Source: Oreohelix idahoensis (lineage: Eukaryota > Mollusca > Gastropoda > Stylommatophora > Oreohelicidae). Taken from it: a stretch of DNA of 64,000 nt. Shown here piece by piece: positions 11,076 to 23,434 of the stretch (positions are counted from its first letter, which is position 1; each line of letters begins with the position of its first letter). Where the stretch lies: assembly GCA_024509875.1 (NCBI GenBank), contig JAMPIV010014841.1, positions 248,001-312,000 on the forward strand, written 5' to 3'. The notes beneath the pieces were generated by a model, which saw only the letters and a list, made by a program, of their open reading frames with translations, did not search any database and was not told the DNA's origin. The translations under genes were made by a program, and so were the position numbers.

Positions 11076-12373
11076 GCAGTGGTCAGTTTGAGGGTGTGGA
11101 CATCTCCGTAGAGTTTTTCTAGGGATGGTTCTTGTGATGGTCATATGTGCTTTCTCTGTTCCTCATATGTCGGCACCTTTGAAGCAGATGCTCAGCATTC
11201 ATTATCTTGTAATCGAGTTTTAGGTCAAACAGGTGATTAGAATTATGGAGAATAGTTTCCTAAATAGCAGTGTACATTTACTTTCAGGTAATAAGTTCGG
11301 TTAACTTTACACAGCAGCCAAATAATTCATGAACGGTCACGGCTGTCGAGAGTCGAGGAGATATGAAGGCAAATAACTGTGAATAGCCAGTCTTATTATA
11401 TGACAAACACTTAGATCAACAATCGCCAGATTTGAAGCAGTTACTGGGGGCAAGTTCACGTCTCTCGGGATTGCTCGCTAACATTGCATAAGCTCGCATT
11501 CAACAAATCGCTGAACTTCCATTGTATGACATCGACTGCAATTACAGCTGCTGGAACACTAGGATCTCAAATATGAGGTAAATTCCCCCTGTTTCCCAAA
11601 AAATTCCCCAAGCAGCAATCCCTGAAGTTAGTTTTCATAAATCGAGCGACCGTTGCATTCTAAAGCTGTAAGCAGGTCAGACAAAAATGTTAACAGCTTT
11701 ACAATCATTGCTGAATTAGTGTACGGAGAATGTGATTATAACAATGGGGATATACATGTCAGCTTAAACTATGAGCACATAATAAATAAATAAAAGATTT
11801 AAAACAGAAAGAAACGGTTTTTATTTTCCTTGTATATATTATGTAATGGTTTTTAAAGCTCCTAGTATCAAATTAAAATTGAATTCCCATAAAGCTCGAA
11901 AATTGTTTAACTTCCAATGCCCTCCTTAGGTTCTAAACTGTGTATTTTACTGTCTTTCTTTTATTATTGTTATTATTTTTGCATAAATTTATGAATATTG
12001 ATCAAACTTTCAACGTAAACACTAGCATTATTTTCTCAGCAACGATAAACGAGGACTTCCTGTGTTTTTTAATGTTTATCAGAAATGAGAAAGCTTATTC
12101 AGAAAGGTACACAGTAGTGTGTGTTGCGCGAAAGATGAAATTAATGTCATTATTGGAGGAATATTTCACATTTTTCTTGGCGTTTCAAAGTTTTAAATTA
12201 TTTATTACACAAACTATAAACTGTGACTTTCATCAAATGATCATGTCCCTGTTTGCTGCTTGTGGTGGGTGGATCCACGACTGCAGCTGGCGCATACCTG
12301 CACAAAAGTATTCATGTACTCTTGCAGCTTTCGCATCTGTAGTAATTTGTTTTACATGACGAGTTTGCAGCCA
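11076..12373. other. Unannotated AT-rich stretch
   Basis: No supported gene. The 139-codon frame at 11940-12359 is hydrophobic, AT-driven and without a recognisable domain. Confidence 0.4.
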
Positions 12374-12561
12374 CATTCACCACCTCGTGTATGTTGTATT
12401 TAGGATATGTCTACCAGCCCCATTCACCACCTCGTTTATGTTGTATTTAGGATATGTCTACCAGCCCCATTCACCACCTCGTGTATGTTGTATTTAAGAT
12501 ATGTCTACCAGCCCCATTCACCACCTCGTGTTTGTTGTATTTAGGATGTGTCTACCAGCCC
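12374..12561. repeat. Minisatellite, 47-bp unit x 4
   Basis: CATTCACCACCTCG recurs at 12374, 12421, 12468 and 12515, exactly every 47 bp, and the array ends where CATTC is followed by a CTT run at 12566. Units differ by one or two bases. Confidence 0.92.
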
Positions 12562-12745
12562 CATTCTTCTTCTTCTTCCTCGTTCGTCCTGAAAAGAACG
12601 TTGGTTGTGTTGTGTCCGTTTACAGCGCAGCTGCGATATTTGCGCCTTTCGGCCGACACATCCGACTTCAGCACAGCATTTTTTGGGACCGGGTTTGCCT
12701 TCCCTCTTCACAGTTCACGTTAGGTAGAGTCTGCTTCGCGTTTGC
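12562..12745 (+). repeat. Dispersed repeat family C, plus orientation
   Basis: The stretch from the CTT run through TTTTTTGGGACCGGGTTTG matches the reverse complement of 58440-58605. Both copies keep the same open frame across ~45 codons (LSADTSDFSTAFFGTGFAFP in each). The parent element is not identified. Confidence 0.7.
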
Positions 12746-12969
12746 CTGAACAACCTGTAAGGAATGAAAGCAGTGACACTCTGATGTACAAGCATGTGTT
12801 TTTCTTGACGACGGTAGGACAGTACCAGCAAAGTTTGTGCATGAGCGTCTTCTTAATTGTCTTTGTATATCTGATAAGGCACAACCAAGAAAACGATTGT
12901 GTTGCACAACCAAGAAAACGATTGTATTCATCCAGTTAATGAATGCTTGCCGTAGTGTGCGAAATTTCT

Positions 12970-13420
12970 TGTTGGATTCTTAGCCCCTGACTGGCAAATA
13001 GTCAGTGGCCATTACGCCTGGTGGTGTTTTGTAGGGCAGTACAAGCTATCTCCACTTTGCTTGGTCGGTGGTCACCCTTGGTACAGCGCCCCGGCTCTGG
13101 TCGTGTCAGTGGCTTCCTTTCGGCTTTCACCACTGGTAGTCTACAGCTTCAGACGCCGGATGTCCATCCCGAAACAAATGTTGTTCATACGTTGCTGTTT
13201 TCGGGACGTGATATCTCTTTTACATAGACAGGGGTGTCGGCCTTGTGCTAATACCCCCAAAGTGGAAGATCAGGGAGCCTGTTTTAGTCTTACCTCTACC
13301 AGCAGACTTGTCCAGCTTGGTAGAGCCTATCAGGAGTAAAACTCCCGCTGTCATAGCACTAGAGGTTGTCAGGGTATTCAAGCTGCCATAGCACAACAAG
13401 TTATGTGTGCGATATTACTA
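12970..13420 (+). repeat. Dispersed repeat family B, copy 1
   Basis: It aligns along its length with 50195-50690, sharing GTCAGTGGCCAT-ACGCCTGG at the start, CTCGGCTTTCAC in the middle, and a segment with ACCCCCAA and GACTTGTCC toward the end. A piece of the same family occurs inverted at about 39905-39955. No coding domain recognised. Confidence 0.7.
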
Positions 13421-13484
13421 GCAGATTAATTTAGTCATTCATCACATTCATTATGCAACCAAAACTTCAACTACTTTATGCCAA

Positions 13485-13640
13485 ACCTTCACGTCCTGTG
13501 CCATCCGTCCAATGACTTTCTATATCCTCTTTATACCTTTCAAAACCGTCTGAAATATTCTTCGTTTTTTTCGGCCAACCTCTTCTTGTCTAACTCTGTG
13601 GACTCCAGAGCAAGAACTGTCTTGTAATGCTATTTAATAA
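13485..13640 (-). mobile_element. LINE 3'-end fragment, family L (minus strand)
   Basis: It resembles, in reverse complement, the family-L fragments at 44673, 58610 and 61790; they share the block around CATTACAAGAC...TGTTCTGG that codes for the C-terminal end of the LINE reverse transcriptase. Heavily decayed. Confidence 0.5.
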
Positions 13641-13892
13641 AGCAAATAAATATGAGTGAAACCTCCAGGAATTCTTTTAAAAAAACAATAACATTGTACT
13701 ACACACATGCATGTTACCACGGGCGGGCTGAAAGTCCAGGCACTCGGGCAGTGACCGCGGCCCCACAGCAGTCGGGAGCAGAACCAATTAATCTATGTCG
13801 GATGAGAGGCAATGATCCTTATTGTTCGGGGCCAAGATCTTTGTCAGCCTGCCCCTGTAAATTACATGTTTCAAGCTAGCTTTATGATAGTG

Positions 13893-14169
13893 GGGAGCCG
13901 TGGTAGCATAGTGGTTAGTGCACTGGCTTCCTAGCTTAGTGGTCTATGAATCGATCCCCAGATGAGGTGGGATTTTTTTGAGGCCGTAAACGGCTCCTGG
14001 GTCGACCCAGCCCCAATTGGGTACCAGGGCAACTCTGGGAAGGTTAAGGCGGCCGGCGTGATGCTGACCACATCACCCCTAGTGGGCCGATGGTCAAGAA
14101 AATATGGACCTAACACCATATTCCCAATATGTCTCAATGGGCGTGTAACGGGATCCTTTACCGTTACCT
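13893..14169 (+). mobile_element. Full-length tRNA-derived SINE
   Basis: The 5' part is tRNA-like: GGGAGCCGTGGTAGCATAGT contains a good A box (TAGCATAGTGG), and GAATCGATCCCC about 45 bp later resembles a B box. A ~200-bp body follows and the element ends in ACCTTT. It is flanked by an exact 12-bp target duplication TTTATGATAGTG (13881-13892 and 14170-14181). The flanks show it is a genuine, fairly young LINE-mobilised insertion. Family name not assigned. Confidence 0.88.
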
Positions 14170-14181
14170 TTTATGATAGTG

Positions 14182-17100
14182 ACCCTCGTTTGTGCTACAC
14201 GTTCTAGTTTTATAACAGTCGCTGTATCTTTTTATGTTACGCAGCCCACAAACAATCTATTATTCAGCACAGTCTCCTACCCTTTCTATAGTGTCTTTTC
14301 CCAACTCCAGCATATGTCGCTAAGAGAGCGCTTCAGATCATAAAAATATCTGCTTTCTGTTTCGGGAAGGAGGGGGGTGGGTGGGGGGGGGGGGGGGGGG
14401 GAAGAGAACGATAAACACTGTTTTTAGTGTCTAACAACTGGAGTGAGCTATAAAGGGAAATATGCAGCTTTCCAATGCACTCGAGGTCAACGAGAAATAA
14501 ATGTTTACAATATCGACTGCGAAATTTTTGGCTGTGTTTTAGAATTTGGCTTCCTCTTCACAACCGGCAAGCTTATCTTTTCTGCTCATTAAACCTTCCT
14601 GTCAAGACTGAATGTTGTTGCCGGATTTTGGTTTGGCTTCAGCGTTTTGGGAAGTTTAAATCCATAAGGAGGGTGTACACTGTGACGTGTAATGGAAATG
14701 AAACCTCCCGTATCCTACAGCCCTTTTGTGACCTCTGCGTAGTTTTATAATTCGTTCGCAAAGTCAAACATTTGACAGACTGCGTTTACTCATTCTAATC
14801 CACGCCCCTTTCTTTGAGCTGTTATCAAACGAAGTTGTTTACCAACTTTCGCAAACCTGCCAGTCAAACAGGGGGCGAACCACGTCCGTTTACCCAAGTT
14901 TCTCACGCGAGCGAATCTGTCAATATTACGACACCGGACAGACCGCTAGTGGGAAACACGTGGAAAACACCGAACCTCTGTGTAGTGAATTGCACGGGCA
15001 AAAATATTTTTCCCCGTGTACTCTTTGATGTTTATACATTCAGGGGGAGACAATCGTTTGATCTCCAGAAACGGCGTAATCTCAGAAGAAAGCCCGTTAC
15101 ACGGGTTAAGCTTTGTTGTCGGCCAGCAACGCCGAACAGAGAGACCGGTGGAACCCTTTATTGGGGGAAATGTAGTTTCTGATTTCTCCGCTATGAAACG
15201 GAGTGTGAAAAGTAACATCTTCTAGAGATCATTATAACATAACGGTATATATACTGCGTCTCCTCACAATCATTTATCAGTTGTCGCCCAGATTTTTCGG
15301 AGAGTCTAAACACGTTACCTAGAACCAGTGCGGATAATTGTGTTAATAGCTTCGTGGGGATCTTATTCTGAATTTCTGGTAATATAAATTTGTGCTTAAG
15401 CGTATTCAAGTGTTAAAGGTTTTTCATCTTAAATTCACTGTGATTTCTAGGTGATAGAACTAGCGAAATCAATAAAGCGTAGCAAAATTGTTTGTATCAG
15501 TTTTGCAGTTTAATGATAATTTTTCCACCCGCTATCACACAGAAAGAGACGGTGTAGTTGACTAATTAATACACTAGGCGACGGATGCGTGACGGAATAG
15601 AATTCACGTTTATTGCATTGTGTGTGATTTAGTAAGTGACTGTGTTTAAATATCATGCGACTTAACAAACAGACGCCGACAATCTAATAGCTACTTAGCG
15701 ACAGGCGATATTTGTTAAAGTGCGCGTATGGATAAATCAAATGATAACTGACCAGATAGGAATAGGCTAGAGACAAGATATATATATATATGTAGATATA
15801 TATTAGTAGCTTTATTTTTCATAACGTTTTTACATCCTTAGGCATGACTTGATCAACGGCGACCAGCGGATTTTTATGTGGCTATATCTTGGGCCCTGTC
15901 TCCATATTTTTTACTGATTGGATTAAAGTTGTCTTTATCTGGCTGACGCGTCTCCAAGTTTCAGTTGTGAACAGGACGGGCCACAGAGACTAACGAACAG
16001 TTTAATAGTAAATTTTAACTGGACTTACAAAATACCCAGATATATTTTCTTGCATTTTATCAGCCCATTGTGGTGAAATAACAATAACTGTTATCCCGCC
16101 ATTTGATAGTCATTTCCAAGGGGATATTTATCCAGAAGAGCTACGCTATTTCAGAATCGGCACTCACCAGAGCCATCCGATAGGATTTACCATCAGCATC
16201 AACATAACAATAATTAACAGTTTTAGCAATCAGATGTTTTCCTACTGTTTACGGTGAACACCAGATCTCAGAGAGTCTCGGCATTAACTATCCAAGGTGA
16301 CAGTGTGTATCCAGGAAATCAACCACCAAATTAGGCGTTTCCCTTATAAAATTTAATTATTGACAAGGAGGGACTGGGGCCCAATTCGGACGATAATTTC
16401 TCTGGACCTTATAAATACATTCATGGATTTTTACGTCCAACCGATTGTTGCACCAAGAATATGGTAAGAAGCGAGATTGTGCGTGGCCACGTATGACAGA
16501 GAGAGAGAGAGAGTGAAATCTTTTCTTCAGTACAGGAAACACTGTATCATATGAATTCTGTTAAACTATTCTTTAATTTTATTGGATAACGTTTAGTGGG
16601 AACTGTGTTCTTTCTTTACTGTCTATAAGTAACCTATTGTTAACCTTTTGACCTTTGGGTTTATTAACTTGGTTGGGTTCTTATCTTCTCAACGAGGGGA
16701 GAGCATAGGTATTCTGCATTTTTTCTATATATATGTAATTCTGATGTATTTGATCTTTCTCTTTTAGATATTGGATGTTGTAAAGTTTAGGGATAATAAA
16801 CAACAAAATAACTAACTTTGTGTGTGTTGGTCAGACCCACACCCATTTAACCATAGTTTTTCACGTTTGTGTGTCTTGTTGTCACATAGCTGTGTGTGCG
16901 TGTGTGTGTGTATATGTGTTTAGTAAACTTATATTTCTCAATATAAGGGGGTGCAAGATTGTCTTACACTAAAATTATAGTCGTATAGATAGGCTGGACT
17001 AGAGAAACTATTCAATCCAGAGACAGATCTTCTCCTTAACTATTCACTCGCGAAAATCTATTTCTTACACCTTACTTCTCACGTATTATCACCATCTCCT

Positions 17101-17424
17101 ATACTCAGACGTGACCTTACATAACTTAAAACCTATCTCAGCACGACATACCCAAGTAAACTGTTATTAAGCTGAAATAAGAGAGTATTAAAGGAAGTAT
17201 TAATTTTTTTTTTTAACAGGAAGATTATAGCTCCATCATAAGAAAAACAATTTTGCAACAATATTATTGTTTAGTTTCGACTAGACGGTGTTTTAAATTG
17301 TATGTTGATTTTAATGACACTTTGCGATTTCCAGTTTTCTTTTCTTCAGTCGGTGGTAAAAGTGAAGGATGTCCCGTAGTAGAAACTGCCGCAAGGAAGT
17401 GACGAGATAGAAACTTCACTATAC
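14182..17424. other. Unannotated stretch with a poly-G tract
   Basis: No supported gene. Contents seen: a G-rich run at 14373-14401, a TATATATA box near 15246 with AATAAA near 15468 that could belong to an old LTR but lacks recognisable ends, an AT repeat at 15779-15793, and a GA repeat at 16497-16514. Frames such as 14814-15182 have no recognisable domain. Confidence 0.4.
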
Positions 17425-17428
17425 TGGG

Positions 17429-18475
17429 TGTAGCCGTGTACATAGCTGTTCCTTTGGAAACAGGCTATAAAAAACCAGATTAGCATATAAATTTCTACTT
17501 TCCGAGAAACAGATCAAATGTTAATTAGGATAGAGTCGCGTTACATGTCAAAATTAGTCACGTGATTTTTATCCAATCGTAAGGCTCAATATTATTCAGC
17601 CGGCAGGAAATGTAGAAGAGACGCAAAATTTCCCCAACAACCTAGTTAGTTGAAAAAGACGCGTCTAGCTAGTAAGACGAACAAGTTTTGTGCTGATAAC
17701 GCAGTGATTTTACTGCATGAAAGTTATCTAGGTTGAAGAATTAGAAATTCCAGGAATGATGGCATGTTCTCTTCAAAGTGCATTTTTGTGTATTTAACTT
17801 CTATATTCGAAGTCTGTAAGTAGGAGCTAATTACTAATCAATTATTGACCCATTGTTGCAGATTTAGAAAAAGGATTCATGGCTGCAAGTTGCGCCTATG
17901 AGTCGAATGCAGAGATGATGGAATTTGCTCTGTACAAGCATAAATTGATCAAATTGCAGAATATGAGCATATAACGAAACCCCTTGAGAATAATGAATTA
18001 ATCGGTCTGAAGTGGAACAGCTTATATGAAATTGGATCAACGCAAACTGGTATTTAAACAGAAAAAAGTAGACAGGAGTTGGATAGGCCTGATTCATACA
18101 AGTGTCAATTCCCCATGCTAGATCATTGAGAGCGACTTGCATTTTATATTATGAATGAAAAATGCATGTTTGTAACTTCACGCCATCATGTATATATTAT
18201 GATTATTAAATAAAACGTTGACATCAAAAAGAGGTCGTATATTTGATTGCTAAGCCTTAACCATGAATGGAAGGAGGTAATGTCTGTGGAGAAACCTATA
18301 AATTCTTACTAACTGCTCACAAACTACAACACCTTAGAGGATAGTCCCCGAGCCTGGTAAAATCCCGTAAGACTGTCAGTGAGAAATTTCCACCTCTAGC
18401 AGTCTAGCTAGTTCTAGATCTAATACTCTCTGAAATTAAACAGCAACCCCCAATTCCCCACCCACAACGGCCACA
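17429..18475 (+). repeat. 5' LTR of the composite unit
   Basis: 1047 bp; boundaries fixed by comparison with 34020-35066 and by the TGGG duplication. Internal signals: TATAAAA at 17466 and AATAAA at 18209-18214. The four differences from the 3' LTR are single substitutions, near 17527, 17606, 17625 and 17707. Confidence 0.93.
17466..17472 (+). promoter_or_regulatory. TATA box candidate in the 5' LTR
   Basis: TATAAAA sits 38 bp inside the LTR and is repeated in the 3' LTR near 34057. If real, U3 is unusually short; transcription could instead start elsewhere. Confidence 0.35.
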
Positions 18476-18485
18476 CATCTCAACT

Positions 18486-18503
18486 TGGTGCCCGTGATCA
18501 GTC
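18486..18503 (+). promoter_or_regulatory. Putative tRNA primer-binding site of the composite unit
   Basis: TGGTGCCCGTGATCAGTC lies 10 bp after the LTR end and begins with TGG, complementary to a tRNA CCA end. A degenerate second copy of the surrounding block starts at 18540. The tRNA species is not identified. Confidence 0.4.
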
Positions 18504-18655
18504 CTCATTAAAAAAGGTATTGAGCAGGAAAACACATACAACTTGTTGCCGTATGACCAGTCCTCTATTAAAGAGCAGAAGGATGATGGACCAATTAATG
18601 GAAAATTAGCCGCCGTGAACATCATAGCAGCAACTACAACAACAACTATTTAAAC

Positions 18656-19644
18656 ATGGAGAAGTGTTCGACAACCATACAGAACAGAAAGAAGAGAACA
18701 GCATTGAGAAACCTCGCTTCAGAATTAAAACGTTGTAGAAGTTATGCAATCGATTTCCCTTGCATAAGAATAGTAGACGGATTGGTTGCAAAAGTTTATA
18801 AGATTGAAATAAAAGAGATTGTTGAAATCAAGCTACAACCATTGAAAGTCAAAGAAGGGAGACCAAAATTGAACTTGAAACAACGAACTGCGCCTGCAGT
18901 CACTAGAAAAGAGCCTCAGACAGAGAATGTCGCAGTACAAACGGATGACAGGTTTAAGAAAAGTCTAATTCCAGTCAGGATAAAATCAAGACAAGTTACA
19001 GAGGACTTACTTGATTTGTGCAGTGTTGAAATGGTCGATAATACAGAAAAGATGACATCTGAAGAAGAAGATAAGCTAGAATGCACGAAGAGGTACGAAA
19101 TGATAGCAAAGTACAGAAAAGAAGTGGAAGAAAGATTTAGAGAGAGAGAGATAGAAGATGGCAGCAAGCAAATCAGATAGAGAAACAACACCAAACAAAA
19201 GCTCACGTAAAACAAATCAAAATTGATAATCACCGACCCATTCCGCCTCTGACAACAAATACAAGACCAGTCAGAAAGGCCACCCTAAATTACAATCCAT
19301 CCAGTACAGATTCGTCTGACATATCAGAGTCAGAGACGACAAACTCTGATGAGACCACTGAAGGCTACTTGTCAGACGAACTTGATCATACAACAGACGA
19401 AGAGGGCAGAAAATATTACTGGCCGAAAACTGATAAGACAAAGCACAGCAAGACAAAGAAAATTGGCGGAATAGGTCAACCTACAACAGAGGAGTTGACG
19501 GCAGAGATAGACGTTATCCTGAGAGATGGTGACTTTGCCGTCCTCTCAATAAGGCTGGTGTATGAATTGCTGGAGAACAAGTTTGCTGTTGATTTATCTA
19601 CACGCCGAGAAGAATTTCGAGAATTGATAGAAATTGCACTTATT
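18656..19644 (+). CDS. Uncharacterised ORF with coiled coil, acidic stretch and DEK_C domain (frameshifted; 3' part displaced)
   Basis: The frame opens at ATG 18656, 180 bp after the LTR, and runs to 19180 (174 codons): basic N-terminus, a VAVQTDD segment, and a charged helix (KYRKEVEERFRERE). At a GA repeat (about 19138-19151) the coding sense continues in another frame, open from 19141 to the nested-element junction. The second frame encodes a Ser/Asp/Glu-rich stretch (~19290-19400), then at 19480-19644 a domain resembling DEK_C: PTTEELTAEIDVILRDGDFA, with VYELLENKFAVDLSTRREEF. In DEK that domain is a small winged-helix-like DNA-binding fold. A chromatin-associated or particle role for this product is inference. 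The GA slippage may be mutation, sequencing error or recoding. The C-terminal part is probably at 28667-29393. Family of the N-terminal half not recognised. Confidence 0.6.
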
Positions 19645-20466
19645 AAGAGGGATCTCCGCTATTTTTTGTTCTGTCAGGAATGTGAGAGTCCTCTTATGGA
19701 TATTTCGTTTATTCGGGATAATACCTCTAGTGTATTTGCACATGTCGGGAGGCGTGATATTTCTGTGTATTTCTTGAAAGCAAGGTAAATTGACTTTGTC
19801 ATTAACTCTATCGATTTTGGGTCGTGAGCGATGTCGATTCATAGCCTGTCTCCGAAAGTCGTCGTCACGAGATGTTCTTTCCCAGCTCACATGTCGCTGC
19901 ATTGTACTGCATCGGTTGATGCAGTTACCAAGGACCATTACTTGCTACTTTGTTAAATGAACTAGGTTTGGAAAACCTTTATTATCTAGAGGATATTTTT
20001 GAGGACATTATTTATACTTCGGCAGACGTGTCTGTCTTGCTGAAGTAAAAATAAGGAGAGTGAACTGATCTCATACATCTGGTTATCTCCTGGCTGTTAT
20101 AGAAAAGGATGGAGTTTTTCACCTGACTACATTTACAGCACTATGAAATATAACATGCATCTGAATCATCATTGTAATGCTGTCTACCGTCTATTGCTGT
20201 ATTGAATGTTGCTGTGATAATGACTGTTTGATGTGCCTACACATTTGCGTAACCATTTTGTCACTGTGGCGTCCACAATAAATAATGAAGAAAAACGTCA
20301 ACGGCTGTTTCAAGAATCATTGACTTTATACGTCGTGAGTTTACTGACGTCCTATGTGGATTGCCCTGTTATTTTTGTATGAACATTGTTTTGACTGAAC
20401 ACATCTGCACACCACACAAAACCAGACATGCGGATACCATCCATCATCATATGGCATCACGCATCA
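19645..20466 (+). repeat. Truncated 5' LTR of nested copy 2
   Basis: Matches 27844-28666 with about 16 substitutions and 3 small indels over 822 bp by my alignment, and stops at the same GCATCA as the other LTRs. The first half of the LTR is missing. Confidence 0.9.
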
Positions 20467-20468
20467 TT

Positions 20469-20486
20469 TGGTGGCCATAAGCTGGT
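20469..20486 (+). promoter_or_regulatory. Putative primer-binding site of the Gmr1-like element
   Basis: TGGTGGCCATAAGCTGGT starts 2 bp after the LTR end; the leading TGG fits pairing with a tRNA CCA tail. The tRNA is not identified. Confidence 0.5.
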
Positions 20487-21904
20487 TTGATTCTGGTACC
20501 AGCAAACACGGGGGTCCCTTACCCACTTCATTTTCAACAAGAATTCATCAGCATCCTTCAAGAAATTAACATTCTTCAATACAGTCAACATCTTCAAAAT
20601 TTTCAAAGTACTCGGCGTTGCCCGGTAAAAGTAAAAATTTCAACTTTTTGACGGAAACAAGAATTTGACAGTACCGGCGTTGTTACATGTTGCCGGATAA
20701 CTCGGGACTGCTGTTATCTTTTACGCAAGTCAAATGCAAAGTTGCTGCTGTCAAGGTTTCCAGTGCTGTCGTTTTTGAGAAGGTCAAGTGCCGGTTGAAA
20801 CGGGTTGTTTTCTGAAGAAGGCCAAGTACCGATTGCCATCAACTTACTTTTGGATTAGAAGGTCAAGTGCCGAAACAACTCAACACACAGTATTTCAGAA
20901 GCTCTTGTACCATCGTGTTAGCAGTGGAAGCAGTTCAGATGTGCCATCATCATTGGAGCTTCGCTCTTTAGGACGTTGATTGACATCCGTTTTTTCTGCT
21001 GTTCTACGATTGGAAGCCTATAAGTTAAGTGGCCTGTTTGTATGTAAACTGTGCCCTTATACTTCTGCTGAGTCTTCTGGGTATCATCTCATTCTATATG
21101 TTATATGTTTTTATGTTATTCGTATATTTATATGTTTATATTTCAGCGGGTTCTCGGTTGGGTGGTGTCTCCGTTAGATTATGCCACGTCATAGAGGTCG
21201 TCTATTGTGAGCGTTTTCTGTAAGGTTTGCAAATTTCCAATACTGGAATTTGCTAAGCGACTTCTGTTGCTATTTATGTTAGCTGTGATGACATGTTTTA
21301 ATATTGTTTTCGTTATTATTTCGCATTCTTTAGTTTTGTTTTGATTTGTTTGTATTTGTTAGCCTACTCTTGTCTATAATTTAGTTTCATACAACATTTT
21401 TGTTTATACACTGTGGTGTCATGTATTTTGTTTAATTCTATCGCAGATATCGTCACATTTTTTGTGATATTTCATTAATTTCTGCTTTATTTTTAGTTGA
21501 TTTCTGCGCAAGTTTTTGTATTGTTGCTGATCTTTGTTATTGTTTTCATTGTTATTGTTTACATTGTTTGTATTGTTTACATTTTCAATGTTTACATTCT
21601 GCATGTGTTTACATAGTCATTGTTTACAGTTATAGTAATTAGTTAATGGGCTATGCTAATGCACTGTTACTACTACACTGATGATAAATGAATGATGAAT
21701 AGTGTCGTGCACTATTGAATGAGAAGTGCACTTATGATCAAGAATTGAATGTTGATATTTCATATACAAGTTCTTTGATTGGAGACTTGTTTCCCACAGA
21801 GACTGGGATAATATAAGGTGATGTGAATATACAAGTGCTTAATTAAGACTTGTTACACTTAGGTTTGAAATAAATTAGTTAATTATTTCAGGTTTTGGAC
21901 TCAT
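20487..21904 (+). other. Untranslated leader of nested copy 2
   Basis: About 1.4 kb between the primer site and the gag ATG, with no supported ORF. Its last ~35 bp (TTAATTATTTCAGG before the ATG) resemble a 3' splice site and are also the first bases of the window in copy 1. Confidence 0.6.
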
Positions 21905-23434
21905 ATGTTAGACAACATGTCTACATTTGAGCACTTTATTGAGCAGGGTAAATTGCTTGGCAAGACTGGTGATAAGTTAGAAGAATTTGCAACTGCTCGA
22001 TATGATAAAGCAATGGAAGCTGAACAAAAGAAACTGCAGATGGAAGCTGAACAAAAGAAACTGCAGATGCAGGTGGATGAAAAGAGATTCCAAATGGAAA
22101 TGGAAAAACAAAAAAGAGAATCAGAAGCTGAGGAAAGAAAACTCCAGCTAGAAAAAGCTGAGAATAAAAGACTTGAAAAAGAGGCTGAAAATAAAAGACT
22201 TGAAAAAGAAGCTGAAAATGAAAGACTTCAAAAGAGGCTCAGGCTGAGGAAAGAAGATTACAGAGAGAGTCTGATGAGAGGAAAGAGAAAGCAAAAAATG
22301 GAACATGAAGAAAAGGTCTTAGCTTTAGAGTTGGAAAAATTGAAATTGACAAGCATGAGTAATGGTAATGATTCAAACAAGGGTTCATCTTCTGGTAAGG
22401 CTAATAATGATACTTTTAAGATTAAGTTACCAACATTTAGTCCTTCCAGTGATGACATAATGTTCTATCTGGACAGATTTGAACAAGCATGTACAGCTCA
22501 TAACATAGACAAAGCAAAATAATGTTTTATCAGTTATCAGGGATACTGACAGGTAAAGCTCTAAGTATATTAAATATGGTGGATGAACCTGACAAGAACA
22601 ATTATGAGGTTGTCAGGGCCGCTTTGTTAAAGAAATATCAGCTTAACGAAGACGGCTATCGTCTACAATTTAAAAACATGTTACCTGAAAATGGAGTTGA
22701 ATTCTCCGAGTTTATTGCAAGATACGCATTACTTTCTCACGATGGGTTGAACTATCTAAGACGGAAAAAACTTATGAAGGACTTATGGACTTAATACTTA
22801 GAGACAAAGTCATGTCGTCTGTCAATGAGTCTTTCCTTGCTTTCCTTCATGAACGTAAACCTAAAACAATAAAAGAAATGGAAGATTCTGTTGCCAATAC
22901 GTAACTGCGCACCCACACATAACCATGGGTAACTCTAAGGTGAAAGAAGGTTTACCAGTTGCTTCGGCAGCTCCGTATGGTCAAAACTTTGCTCGTAGAT
23001 TCCAACAAAATTTTGATAGAAAGAGTAGCGGTAATTTCTGTCAAAATCATGGAAATCAATTTCATGGTGATTCTTCTTCGAAGAATTGGAGACAACCTGA
23101 TAGTACTCGTTACTATCACCCTAATAATTATAAGCATTTCAAAAGAGGATATGGTAATAGAGGTTATTCCTGCCGAAGACCTCAGAACCAAACAAATAGA
23201 TGTTCGCATCAATGTGAACATGATAGTAATCGTGGAAACTGGAATTCGAACCAGGATAACAATTACAATAGAGACAATAATAACTGCAGAGATAATAATA
23301 ACTTTGATAACTTCAGAGGTAATAATAGTCGGGGTAGATCTCAACACAAAAAAAAGAGATATCAGCAGGCTAATGCTGTACAACAGGAAACTGAGGGAGC
23401 CTGTAATCATGTTGTTGATAGTAAAAAACTTTGA
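21905..23434 (+). pseudogene. gag: gag, copy 2 (at least three frameshifts)
   Basis: Same protein as the copy 1 gag: ATG at 21905, coiled coil (with one extra 27-bp unit near 22024), SCAN-related capsid and N/R-rich basic tail. Compared with copy 1, an extra A near 22520, a missing A near 22722 and a missing T near 22886 break the capsid frame. The A-run near 23347 is one shorter than in copy 1, which keeps gag and the following region in frame to 23434. There an extra A (GTAAAAAACTTTG) shifts the frame again. The two copies therefore have complementary lesions, and an unbroken gag-pol ORF is the likely ancestral state. Confidence 0.85.

Noticed and set aside
11940..12359. 139-codon hydrophobic frame
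   Set aside because: AT-rich composition gives hydrophobic codons; no signal peptide plus domain pattern and no homologue recognised.
14814..15182. 122-codon plus-strand frame
   Set aside because: No domain, no repeat partner, overlapping frames on both strands of similar length.
15245..15475. TATA box and AATAAA suggesting another LTR
   Set aside because: No TG/CA ends, no second copy and no target duplication found.
17864..18142. 92-codon minus-strand frame repeated exactly at 34455-34733
   Set aside because: It is repeated only because it lies inside the two LTRs; no domain seen.
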